DNA of 38,919 nucleotides, from assembly GCA_028280615.1 (NCBI GenBank), contig JANQLK010000013.1:1-38919 (forward strand), written 5' to 3'. The notes beneath the pieces were generated by a model. That model made no database searches, was not told the origin of the DNA, and saw only the letters and a list, made by a program, of their open reading frames with translations. Within the stretch, counting starts at the first letter, position 1; the number at the start of each line of letters is the position of its first letter. The position numbers and the translations under genes are program-made. This DNA comes from Woeseiaceae bacterium. GTDB taxonomy: Bacteria > Pseudomonadota > Gammaproteobacteria > Steroidobacterales > Woeseiaceae. Positions 15,918 to 23,809 of this stretch are shown one piece after another.

Positions 15918-17486
15918 CTACCAGAACGCGACGAGTACGACGCCGACACAGGCGAGCAGTCCCGCCGCCTGATACCGGTAGTCGCTATACCAGGGCTGCG
16001 GCGTTTCGGGTGCGGTCATACCCGGCTGGTAGACGAGCCCGGCGATACGAGCCGGGTCGGGCGGCGGGTTCCGGCCGCTGGTAACGAGGTAGATTCCAGA
16101 GCTCAACGCAAAGCTCAATCCGACGTTTACGGAGAAGTGCAGCGTCCAGAGGCCCAGTTGCGCCAACACGAATAGGGCTATTCCGATGCCGAAGCCGCCC
16201 AGCAGCGTGACGAAGGCTGCCTGGCCGTTGCCGCGGGGGTTGAATACGCCGAGCAGGAAAATCGTCGCGATCGGCGGCACGATCACCGAGAACATCTGCT
16301 GCAGGTAGATCCAGAGACCGCCGAACTGCCCGATCATCGGCGCCCAGATCGCCGCAACCGCCATCAGTACGACCGTCGCGATCCGGCCGTAGGTCGCTAT
16401 CTTTTCCGGCGCGAGGTCCGGATTACGCGGCTTTACGAAGTCGATCACGATCAGTGTCGACGCCGAATTGAGCGTCGAGTCGACGCTCGACATGATCGCC
16501 GATATCAGACCGGCGAGCACGATACCCACGACGCCGATCGGCAGGATTTCGGCGACCAGCGTTGGAAAGACCATGTCCGGGTGCGAAATACCCGGCAGCA
16601 GCGACACTGCCATCGCACCCGGCAGCACCATGATGAACATCGGCAGGATCTTCAGGAGTCCGCCGAGGATCGCACCCCAGCGGGCGTGGCTCACATTCTT
16701 TGCCGCAAGCACACGCTGGGCGACATACTGATTGGTCACCCAGTACCAGAAGCCCAGGAGCGGCACGCCGACGAGCGTCCCGAGCCACGGCAGCGTCGGG
16801 TCGTTCAGCGGACGAATAACGGACAGGTGCCCGTCGGGTACGGCTGCGCTGACGGTGCTCCAGGAAAAGTCGAGCTTCGCGAAGAGTATCCAGGTCAGCA
16901 TGGAGCAGCCGAGGATCAGGATGATCGCCTGCAGCGTGTCGGTATACGCGACCGCCTTGAGTCCACCGAACGCGGTGTAGAACCCGGCGATCATCGCGAG
17001 CACCAGCGTCGTCTGCCACACGACGATGTTCGGAAAAAAGACTTTCAGCACGACGGCGCCCGCGTACAGACCGCCCGCCGTATCGACGACGATGCTGATG
17101 AATATCGTGATCAGCGAGAACAGGCGTCGGGAGCGCCGGTCGTAACGGAGCTCCAGGTACTCAGGCACGGTCGTGATGCGGGCTCCGAGGTAGATGGGAA
17201 CGAACACCGCGGCCATCAGCACCAGCGGCAGAGCGGACATCCATTCGTAGTTCGAGACCGAGATGCCGGTACTGTACGCGGTACCCGTCAGGCCGATCAG
17301 CGTCGTCGACGATATGTTCGACGCGAACAGAGACGCACCGATGATCGGCCAGGTCAGCGTGCGGCCGCCCAGGAACAGGTCCTCGCCGGTCTCCGTCCTG
17401 AGCCCGACCCAGATCCCGATCGCAACGACGACGGCGAAATAGGCCGCGATGATCGCAAGGTCGGTGTTGCTGAGCGTGACATTCAT
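15918..17486 (-). CDS. SSS-family sodium/solute (sugar) symporter
   Basis: 522 residues, all hydrophobic segments; an inner-membrane sodium:solute symporter of the SGLT type. The first helices carry the family signatures (GLRTETGEDLFLGGRTLTW, then FASNISSTTLIGLTG), and the later VVGIVLAGLISAIMSSVDS contains the conserved Na+-site serine stretch. About 13-14 transmembrane segments are visible. Next to a GH13 alpha-glucosidase, a LacI regulator and a TonB receptor, it most likely imports glucose or a short alpha-glucoside into the cytoplasm. The gene begins 193 nt after the TonB receptor stop; GGGA precedes the ATG. Confidence 0.93.
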   Translation of the reverse strand: MNVTLSNTDLAIIAAYFAVVVAIGIWVGLRTETGEDLFLGGRTLTWPIIGASLFASNISSTTLIGLTGTAYSTGISVSNYEWMSALPLVLMAAVFVPIYLGARITTVPEYLELRYDRRSRRLFSLITIFISIVVDTAGGLYAGAVVLKVFFPNIVVWQTTLVLAMIAGFYTAFGGLKAVAYTDTLQAIILILGCSMLTWILFAKLDFSWSTVSAAVPDGHLSVIRPLNDPTLPWLGTLVGVPLLGFWYWVTNQYVAQRVLAAKNVSHARWGAILGGLLKILPMFIMVLPGAMAVSLLPGISHPDMVFPTLVAEILPIGVVGIVLAGLISAIMSSVDSTLNSASTLIVIDFVKPRNPDLAPEKIATYGRIATVVLMAVAAIWAPMIGQFGGLWIYLQQMFSVIVPPIATIFLLGVFNPRGNGQAAFVTLLGGFGIGIALFVLAQLGLWTLHFSVNVGLSFALSSGIYLVTSGRNPPPDPARIAGLVYQPGMTAPETPQPWYSDYRYQAAGLLACVGVVLVAFW

Positions 17487-17657
17487 ACCGGTCCCGTTGC
17501 CGCGAGCCTGCCGAGAGCCGGGTCCTGGTCCGCTTCAGGCGCAAGCGAGCGGCTCGACGCAAGGCACACTGTCGTGGGACGGACGGATTCGATCAAGGTC
17601 TTCGTAAGATCAGCCGGACCGAAGCTGCCGGGGGAGGTACAGCTCCGGCCGGCTTGT

Positions 17658-17681
17658 GAGCCGGGCACTGGCGCCCGGCTC
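17658..17681 (-). promoter_or_regulatory. Intercistronic hairpin overlapping receptor stop
   Basis: GAGCCGGGC and GCCCGGCTC form a perfect 9-bp stem around a 6-nt loop. The 5' arm in the transcript overlaps the receptor's TGA stop. There is no U-tract, so it is probably a 3'-end protecting hairpin that raises receptor mRNA over the downstream symporter. Confidence 0.5.
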
Positions 17682-20232
17682 AGAAGTCCCAGGTCAGGTT
17701 GGCCCGGAAATGGCGTCCGAGTATCGGCCGGCCCGTGAACAAATCGCCGAACTCGGTCGGGTTGCCGCGGGGATTGCCCTCCGTCAGGCCGATCTCGTCG
17801 GTGAGATTGAAACCCTGCAGGCGCACGTTCAGGCGGTCGGTCACGTACCAGGATGCACCCGCATCGATCTGATCGTACTCCGGCAGCAGCAGCAGATTCG
17901 AGAAGTCAGCGAAGCGCTCGCCGCCCCGGAACCAGGTCAGATAGATGTAGCTGCCGTTCGAGAAGCGGTAGGTCGGCGTGAGCATGAAGATCTCTTCCGG
18001 AATGCGCCGCACCTGGTTGCCGCTCGCGATACCGAGATCGGAATACTCAGGCGACTGGAAGGTCGCGGTCGCGGCGATCTCGACGTTGTCCGTCGGATAC
18101 CAGATCACCTCGGCCTCGAGACCCGTCGTCTCGGAGCCGAACAGCAGGTTGAGCTGCGTTTGCGACCCGTCGGGAAGGATGATGTTGTCGTTGAAAACCT
18201 GGTCTTCGACCTCGGACGAGAAGACGGATGCGAAGACCGACCAGTTCGGCGACGAGAGCTTGTAGCCGACCTCGATCTGCGTCACCTGGCCCGCTTCGAT
18301 GAACTCGCCCGACGGCCGTGTCACGAACAGCGTGTCGCCGCCCAGGCCCTTCGGAAAATCGTAGCCTACGCTGTAGCGCGCGAAGACCGCCTGCTGGTCT
18401 GTGAAGGCGTAGTTGCCGCCGAGCGAGAACGACAGTTCGTTCAGCGAGCGGTCGTAGTCGTCGAAGCGGTCCGGAATGCCGACGCTGACGCCGTCGCCCG
18501 CCAGGAACAGCGAGTCGACCGCATTGCCGTCGAAGTCCTGCATGCCCGGGGATATGCCGAACGTGCCGTTGTAATGGTTGTTGTCGTAGCGCAGGCCGAA
18601 GTCGACCCGCAGGTCGTCGTTGACCTGCCACTCGTCGTACAGGTACAGCGCGACCGTGGTCATTTCGTCGGTCCGCTGCTCGTAGTTGAAGCCGTAGCGC
18701 CAGACGCCGTTTTCGGTGCGCTGAACCGGGTTGCCGGCCGCGTCGAGGATCGGGTCGCCGTTGACGTCGGTGAACGTAATGTCGACGAGTTCGGTGGACT
18801 GTTTGAAATCGTGCAGGATGTTGGCCCAGTCCTTGAGCACGTTCGTCTCCATACGCCCGAAGTAGAGGCCGATCGTGAGATCGTGATCGCCCCAGGCTTT
18901 GCTGATCTTCCAGTCGGCCACGAAGTTGTCCACTTTCCAGCGTACGTCCCACCAGCCGGTCTCATAGACGAGTCCGTTGCCGTTCTGATTCGCGATGTCG
19001 AAGACGCTGCCGCTGTTCGTGTAGTCGATGGCCGCGCCCGCGACCTGGCTCAGGACGATTCCGCTCGGGCCGGTACCGTTGTAGCGCGGGTCGCCGCTGG
19101 CGCCGAGCGCCTGCGCTTCGGCAACGAGATCCGACACCACCGACTCGGCCGGCGTCGGCTGGCCGATCGAGATGCCGGAAATGAAGGACACGTCGGCCTG
19201 CGTCAGTCGCGTCCTGGCGTCGAGCAGCCAGCCGCCGCCCAGATCGTACTCCAGCGCCAGCGTGAACTGATCGGAGTCGGCGCCGATGCCGTCGGCCATG
19301 TCCGGCGAGCGGTCGTTGACGCCGTTTGGATGACGCAGAAGGATGCGGCGATGGTCCGCGCTGGTGGCCGTGAACGTGGTCGCATCCGTGCCGGGAATCG
19401 AGCGCGCTTCGTCGAACGCCCCTCCGGTCGGGTTCGGGTTGTCGAGGCCGATGGGCAGGTAAAAAATGCCGCTGTCGTCGAGGTTTTTATAGTCCACCCA
19501 GAGGCTGCCGCGATCGAAATCGCGCGCCAGGCGCGCGCGGAACTGGTAGCCCTTGTTGGCCGTGAAACCCGGATCGCGGATGCCGTCGTCCTGGCGGTAG
19601 AAGCCGCCGATCAGGTAGTTCCAGTCATCGCTGAGCGGCCCGGAGTGCACGAAATCCGTGCGTACGTGGTTGTAGTCGCCGATCTGTACCTTGATGCGCC
19701 CTTCCGGTACGTCGGTCGGGTTCTTGGTCACGAGGTTAACCATACCGCCGGGCGCGCCGGTTGCGAAAACGGCTGCGCTGCCGCCACGAACCGCCTCGAA
19801 GCGAGCCACCGTCTCGTCGATCTTCGCGAACGCGTCGACGGGCAGGAAGTTGACGCTCGGCTCGAGCAGTACCGGCAGACCGTCCTCCAGCTGCTGCATG
19901 AAAATGAAACCGCCGTCCTGCGGCAGGCCACGGATGAATACGTTGCCGGCGCCTGATTCACCGCCGGAACTCTCGGCCCAGAATCCGGGCACGGTCGCGA
20001 TCATGTCGACGATGTTCAATGGCGCCCGCTGACTGATCTGCAGCTCGCCCTTGGTCGTGATCGCGACGCTCGAATCGAGCTTGGACAGCGGGTTGCCGCC
20101 GCCGACCCCCGTGACGATGATTTCTTCCATCAGCAGACCGTCGGACCGGTCGTCGTCTTCCTGCGCGTTGGCGCCGCCGGCGCTCAGCAGGCAGGCACCG
20201 TACAAGAGCAAAAGTCTGATGCGGTTGTTCAT
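17680..20232 (-). CDS. TonB-dependent outer-membrane receptor
   Basis: 850 residues. A signal peptide (MNNRIRLLLLYGACLLSAGG then ANA) is followed by a TonB-box-like segment EEIIVTG. The plug domain (about 50-170) includes GNVFIRGLPQDGG and ARFEAVRGGSAAVFATGAPGG, and a 22-strand-type barrel ends in the aromatic terminus RANLTWDF. The ATG is preceded by AGGGGGGA; an upstream in-frame start 21 codons earlier has no such site. It is probably an alpha-glucoside or maltodextrin receptor, inferred from the GH13 enzyme, LacI regulator and symporter around it. A LacI-type palindrome lies 72 nt upstream. Confidence 0.93.
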   Translation of the reverse strand: MNNRIRLLLLYGACLLSAGGANAQEDDDRSDGLLMEEIIVTGVGGGNPLSKLDSSVAITTKGELQISQRAPLNIVDMIATVPGFWAESSGGESGAGNVFIRGLPQDGGFIFMQQLEDGLPVLLEPSVNFLPVDAFAKIDETVARFEAVRGGSAAVFATGAPGGMVNLVTKNPTDVPEGRIKVQIGDYNHVRTDFVHSGPLSDDWNYLIGGFYRQDDGIRDPGFTANKGYQFRARLARDFDRGSLWVDYKNLDDSGIFYLPIGLDNPNPTGGAFDEARSIPGTDATTFTATSADHRRILLRHPNGVNDRSPDMADGIGADSDQFTLALEYDLGGGWLLDARTRLTQADVSFISGISIGQPTPAESVVSDLVAEAQALGASGDPRYNGTGPSGIVLSQVAGAAIDYTNSGSVFDIANQNGNGLVYETGWWDVRWKVDNFVADWKISKAWGDHDLTIGLYFGRMETNVLKDWANILHDFKQSTELVDITFTDVNGDPILDAAGNPVQRTENGVWRYGFNYEQRTDEMTTVALYLYDEWQVNDDLRVDFGLRYDNNHYNGTFGISPGMQDFDGNAVDSLFLAGDGVSVGIPDRFDDYDRSLNELSFSLGGNYAFTDQQAVFARYSVGYDFPKGLGGDTLFVTRPSGEFIEAGQVTQIEVGYKLSSPNWSVFASVFSSEVEDQVFNDNIILPDGSQTQLNLLFGSETTGLEAEVIWYPTDNVEIAATATFQSPEYSDLGIASGNQVRRIPEEIFMLTPTYRFSNGSYIYLTWFRGGERFADFSNLLLLPEYDQIDAGASWYVTDRLNVRLQGFNLTDEIGLTEGNPRGNPTEFGDLFTGRPILGRHFRANLTWDF

Positions 20233-20303
20233 TCGATGTCCCCCCTCTTCCTGCGTTTCCAGCCCGGCAGCCCGTGCCTCTGGTCGCGACTCCACCGAGC
20301 GTT

Positions 20304-20319
20304 TCTGAATCGATTAAGT
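20304..20319. promoter_or_regulatory. LacI-type operator candidate, receptor promoter
   Basis: TCTGAATCGATTAAGT is an imperfect palindrome centred on CG: the internal 14-mer CTGAATCGATTAAG matches its own complement at 12 positions. It shares the pattern TCT(T/G)AAnnnATTAAG with the element upstream of the alpha-glucosidase gene. It lies in the TonB receptor leader, downstream of the LacI gene. Confidence 0.6.
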
Positions 20320-20422
20320 CTTCTAAAAACCTACATGATCGCCAAGCGGAGAGGCAAGGGTCGGCGGGACTTAACTTTTTCTTAATTTTCAGCCCGATTA
20401 CAGGCCGGAGCCGGGATCGCCG

Positions 20423-21466
20423 TCACGGGCAGCTTTCGCGGATCATGACGCGGGTCGGCAATATGACGCTTTTCTCCTCGCGCTCACCGACGAAGATCTC
20501 GGCGGCGATCCGGCCCTTGTCGATGCTCTGCTGATGCACCGTTGTCAGCGACGGATGCTGAGTCGCAGCCTCCGGAATGTCGTCGAAACCCGTGATGCGC
20601 ACGTCGTCCGGCACGTTGAGGTTCAAGTGCGCGGCGGCGCGAATCGCCGCGAGCCCGATCCGGTCGCTCATACACAGCAGGACCTCGGGCAGCGGAGCGC
20701 ACATGAGCGCCTCGCGGGCTGCCTGGTAGGCCAGATCGTGAGTGTTGTCGGGAATGTGCCAGATCCGCTCCTCGGGAATGCTGACGCCCACGTTGCTCGC
20801 AGCGTCCAGGAAGCCATTGAGTCGCTCGACCGTGATCGTCGTCCCGGCATCGAAGAGCTCGCTGTTCGATATCCGGCAGACGCGATTCGCGTCGATAATA
20901 CGAAGCCCGAGTATGGCGGCGGTGCCCGTGTCGGATGACAGCGCATGCGCCGCGCAGGCTTTCGCACTGCCGTAGTTGTCGATATTGACCGACACGCAGC
21001 CCTCGATCTCGAAATCGACCGTGATCATGGACTTCGGCTGGATTTTCAGCCGCTCGAGTTTCTGCGGCTCCGGCGGCCCGTAGACGATGAAACCGTCAAC
21101 GAACGACTCGATTCCCTGCGGCTGCGACACGTGGTCGCGGGACGGCATGATGAGCAGGTTGTACTCGCGTTCCTCGAATATCTCGGCGAGTCCCTGCAGG
21201 AACTGATGCGCAACGGCGTCGGAGAAGCTGTAGCTCAGGTAGTTCGACAGCATGACGCCGATGATGCCTGTCCGGCCCGTGCGGAGGCTGCGCGCCGCCG
21301 CGTTCGGACCCGGATAGCCGGCCGCGCGACATTCCTCGAGAATTCGCGCGCGGAGTTCGGCAGAGAGCTGACTGGGCCGGTTGAACGCGTTCGAAATGGT
21401 CGCGGTCGACACATTCAGCCGCCGAGCCATGTCTTTGAGCGTTAGCCTGTTGGTCTTTTCCGGCAT
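20423..21466 (-). CDS. LacI-family transcriptional regulator
   Basis: 347 residues. The N-terminal helix-turn-helix LTLKDMARRLNVSTATISNA (residues 8-27) plus hinge helix (PNAAARSLRTGRTGIIGV) is standard LacI/GalR. A periplasmic-binding-like sugar domain from about 65 ends in VRITGFDDIPEAATQHPSLT, the typical final segment. It starts 30 nt after the alpha-glucosidase stop and precedes the receptor gene, and two matching palindromes flank it. It is probably the local repressor, released by an imported sugar; the effector cannot be read from sequence. Confidence 0.93.
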   Translation of the reverse strand: MPEKTNRLTLKDMARRLNVSTATISNAFNRPSQLSAELRARILEECRAAGYPGPNAAARSLRTGRTGIIGVMLSNYLSYSFSDAVAHQFLQGLAEIFEEREYNLLIMPSRDHVSQPQGIESFVDGFIVYGPPEPQKLERLKIQPKSMITVDFEIEGCVSVNIDNYGSAKACAAHALSSDTGTAAILGLRIIDANRVCRISNSELFDAGTTITVERLNGFLDAASNVGVSIPEERIWHIPDNTHDLAYQAAREALMCAPLPEVLLCMSDRIGLAAIRAAAHLNLNVPDDVRITGFDDIPEAATQHPSLTTVHQQSIDKGRIAAEIFVGEREEKSVILPTRVMIRESCP

Positions 21467-21496
21467 CGGTCTCGATATCCGCGCTTCCCGCTTCGG

Positions 21497-23122
21497 TCAC
21501 GACAGGCGCGCGAACAGCGCGTCATAGGGTTCAAGCACGATTGTGCCGTCGACAATCCTACCGCTAAAGCCTGACTCCTTCATCGGGACGGCACCGGTCG
21601 TTGCGGCTACCGCGGCTTTAAGCTTCTTGCCGGTGAGGTTGATCGCGACGAGTATCCGTTGCCGTTCGCTGCTGCGGATCCAGCACAGCATGTCTTCACC
21701 CGCGTCCACCATTTCGAAGCTGCCGTTCGTCAATGCCGGTTGTTCCCGCCGCCAGGCAAGCAGCCGCCCGACGCTGGACAGCGTGCTGGCATTGCTCTGC
21801 CGCTGAACGCTGACGGCCATGCGACGCTGGGTCTCATCGACGGGCAACCAGGGTTCGACGGCCGAGAATCCGGCATGCGTCCCGGCATCGGCGCTCCATA
21901 CCATTGGTGTGCGGCAGCCGTCCCGGCCGCGGTATTCCGGCCAGAACGGCAGGCCGTAGGGGTCCCGAATACGATCGTACGGGACGACCGCCTGCGGCAG
22001 ACCGAGCTCATCGCCCTGATAGAGCGTCACGCTGCCGCGCAGCGAACAGACGAGCGCGACCACGACGCGCGCGAGGCGCTCCGGATCCCCTCCCGCGCCC
22101 CAACGCGTGACGCAGCGCTCGACGTCGTGGTTGGAGATCGCCCAGCAGGGCCAGCCGTCGCCGATACGCGACTCCATCTCGCCGACGACGCTGCGAACGT
22201 TGGCCGGCGATCCGTCGTCGGTCAGCAGCGAGAACGTGTAGGCCATGTGCAGCTTGTCGGAGCCCGCCGTGTACTTCGCAAGGATGCCGAGCGGATCGTG
22301 TCCCGTTATTTCGCCGATCGAAACCGTCTCGCCGTACTCGTTGAGCAACTCGCGGATTTCTCGCAGAAACGGCAGATTCCGCGGCTGCGTGATGTCGTGA
22401 ATGTGTTTCTGGTACGCGTAGGGATTGTCGCGCGTCAGCCCGAAAGGCAGCGGCTCGTTTGGAGCCATCGCCGGGTTGTCCCTGAGTTCGGGGTCGTGAA
22501 AGTAGAAATTCACGACGTCGAGCCTGAATCCGTCCACGCCGAGATCGAGCCAGTAGCGCAGGTTGTCGAGCTGCGCCTCGCGAACGTCGGGATTGTGGAA
22601 GTTCAGATCGGGCTGGCTGACGAGAAAACTGTGCAGAAAGTACTGGCGCCGGCGCGCCTCCCAGGTCCACGCCGAACCGCCGAAGATGGACAGCCAGTTG
22701 TTCGGCGGCGCACCGTCCGCCCTGGGCTCGGCCCAGACGTACCAGTCTGCCCTGGGTCCGGTGCGGCTATGACGGCTTTCCTCGAACCAGGGATGCTGGT
22801 CCGATGAGTGGCTGATTACCTGATCGATGATGACTTTGAGCCCGTGGCCGTGCGCCGTATCGACGAGCGTCCGGAAATCGTCCAGCGTGCCGAACACCGG
22901 ATCGACGTTTCGGTAGTCGGAAACGTCATAGCCGAAATCGTTCATCGGTGACGTAAAGAACGGCGAGATCCAGATGGCGTCGACCCCGAGGTCGGCCACG
23001 TAGCCGAGTCGCGATGTGATCCCGGGCAAATCGCCGATGCCGTCGCCGTTCGAGTCTCTGAAACTCCGCGGATAGATCTGGTAGACGACCGCACCCCGCC
23101 ACCAGGCATTCGAATCAGCCAT
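21497..23122 (-). CDS. GH13 alpha-glucosidase
   Basis: 541 residues, with no signal peptide and therefore cytoplasmic. The GH13 catalytic set is intact: nucleophile D202 in DGFRLDVVN, acid/base E271 in VSIGEIT, and D333 in AISNHDVER. The N-terminus WWRGAVVYQIYPRSFRDSNG is typical of oligo-1,6-/alpha-glucosidases. From memory these residue numbers coincide with those of the Halomonas alpha-glucosidase HaG (subfamily GH13_23), so alpha-1,4 or alpha-1,6 disaccharide hydrolysis is likely; the exact linkage is uncertain. It is the first gene of the leftward sugar cluster. GGGGA precedes the ATG, and the promoter carries a LacI-type site over its -10. Confidence 0.94.
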   Translation of the reverse strand: MADSNAWWRGAVVYQIYPRSFRDSNGDGIGDLPGITSRLGYVADLGVDAIWISPFFTSPMNDFGYDVSDYRNVDPVFGTLDDFRTLVDTAHGHGLKVIIDQVISHSSDQHPWFEESRHSRTGPRADWYVWAEPRADGAPPNNWLSIFGGSAWTWEARRRQYFLHSFLVSQPDLNFHNPDVREAQLDNLRYWLDLGVDGFRLDVVNFYFHDPELRDNPAMAPNEPLPFGLTRDNPYAYQKHIHDITQPRNLPFLREIRELLNEYGETVSIGEITGHDPLGILAKYTAGSDKLHMAYTFSLLTDDGSPANVRSVVGEMESRIGDGWPCWAISNHDVERCVTRWGAGGDPERLARVVVALVCSLRGSVTLYQGDELGLPQAVVPYDRIRDPYGLPFWPEYRGRDGCRTPMVWSADAGTHAGFSAVEPWLPVDETQRRMAVSVQRQSNASTLSSVGRLLAWRREQPALTNGSFEMVDAGEDMLCWIRSSERQRILVAINLTGKKLKAAVAATTGAVPMKESGFSGRIVDGTIVLEPYDALFARLS

Positions 23123-23552
23123 GAAATCCCCAAAGACCCGTTCTTCTTAACGCATTAAGATAGCGGTTGGGCCCGAGGCTTTCAACGACGAGCGAACGCT
23201 CGGTCGAGGGCAGGGCCAGCCCGGATTCGCCCTCGGTGGGCCGCTTCCGGTCGAGGGCGTCGCAACGGTCGGCACGCGTGTTTCGCGGCGGCGACGAATA
23301 GCGTCGCCGATGCTGTCATTCAACGATCTGCTCTCCGTGCCGATCAATGCCGCATTAGATTGATGCGGCGAAGCGCTCGTGCTCTTTCGTTCTTCGTCTC
23401 GTCGAAGATTCCTCGGAGACGGCGCGTGCGGAATCGCGCGGGGTTCGTCCGGTCTACTTCGTTGTTCGTGTCACTAAGCCTGACGATCACGGCAACCGAA
23501 TCGCGATTTAGTCTTCCATTTGCAATGAATCAGGCGTAGTATGCCGCCCGCT
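23123..23552. other. 430-bp intergenic region, divergent promoters
   Basis: The left end carries the alpha-glucosidase promoter and operator (23145-23185). The middle (about 23190-23500) contains no ORF with a credible start or codon use. The right end leads into the attenuator-like leader of the ABC six-TM gene. A weak TAGTAT element lies at 23537-23542, but no convincing -35 box is at the right distance. Nothing else is evident. Confidence 0.5.
23145..23185 (-). promoter_or_regulatory. Alpha-glucosidase promoter with LacI operator
   Basis: On the minus strand, TTGAAA (23185-23180) is followed after exactly 17 nt by TATCTT (23162-23157), a good sigma70 promoter. The palindrome TCTTAATGCGTTAAGA (23160-23145, 14 of 16 positions symmetric) overlaps the -10 and start site, an ideal place for repression. 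The motif matches the element before the TonB receptor. Confidence 0.7.
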
Positions 23553-23687
23553 ATGAACAACAGCAGCTACTCAACGCGCACTGCAGGCGCCGTCAGCGAC
23601 CCGATCCGAATCGTCGTCAGGGTCCGCACGACCGCGTCCGTCCGCGCCGCACGCACCCCGTTCACGCAGGGAGTTTTCGTGCACTAG
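23553..23687 (+). CDS. Putative 44-residue leader peptide
   Basis: A short ORF, ATG to TAG, encoding MNNSSYSTRTAG at its start and ending FTQGVFVH. An in-frame ATG four codons earlier (23541) is the alternative start. It has no strong Shine-Dalgarno and no run of one regulatory amino acid, though it is fairly rich in Arg, Thr and Val. Its interest is position: it ends 18 nt before a hairpin and about 50 nt before a strong terminator that precedes the ABC six-TM gene. Its last codons can pair with the terminator's 5' arm. Translation is unproven. Confidence 0.4.
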   Translation: MNNSSYSTRTAGAVSDPIRIVVRVRTTASVRAARTPFTQGVFVH

Positions 23688-23747
23688 GCCGTCCCGCACA
23701 TTGTTGCCGGATGGCTCTTTCGAACCATCCGGCCAGAGAAAACCCTG
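23667..23747 (+). promoter_or_regulatory. Possible antiterminator pairing and hairpin
   Basis: CAGGGAGTTTTC (23667-23678), inside the leader ORF, can pair with GAAAACCCTG (23738-23747) through 10 bp with a 2-nt bulge, which would occupy the 5' arm of the downstream terminator. Between them, GCCGGATGG (23706-23714) and CCATCCGGC (23725-23733) form a 9-bp hairpin. A ribosome at the end of the leader would block the long-range pairing. Only sequence complementarity supports this. Confidence 0.5.
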
Positions 23748-23772
23748 GTTGGTTCGCCGATCAGGGTTTTTT
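23739..23772 (+). terminator. Strong intrinsic terminator with UUCG loop
   Basis: AAAACCCTG and CAGGGTTTT pair, and the stem continues through GTTGG/CCGAT (two G-U pairs) to a UUCG tetraloop, giving about 14 continuous pairs followed by six T residues. It ends 37 nt before the ABC six-TM start codon, so transcription from upstream must pass it. It is either an attenuator or the end of an independent small RNA. Confidence 0.85.
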
Positions 23773-23809
23773 GTTGCCCGAGCAAAAAACCGCCATTGCA
23801 GGAGGGCAG

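Noticed and set aside
17656..19956. A 766-codon rightward open frame opposite the TonB receptor
   Set aside because: It is the antisense shadow of a high-G+C gene; its translation has no recognisable domain, while the leftward frame is a complete TonB receptor.
23147..23347. Leftward 66-codon ORF upstream of the alpha-glucosidase
   Set aside because: It overlaps the promoter and operator and has low-complexity translation.
23700..23772. Mini-ykkC (guanidine-II) or similar riboswitch
   Set aside because: Two tandem hairpins are present, but the loops lack the ACGR sequences of that class; the terminator/antiterminator layout explains the structure better.
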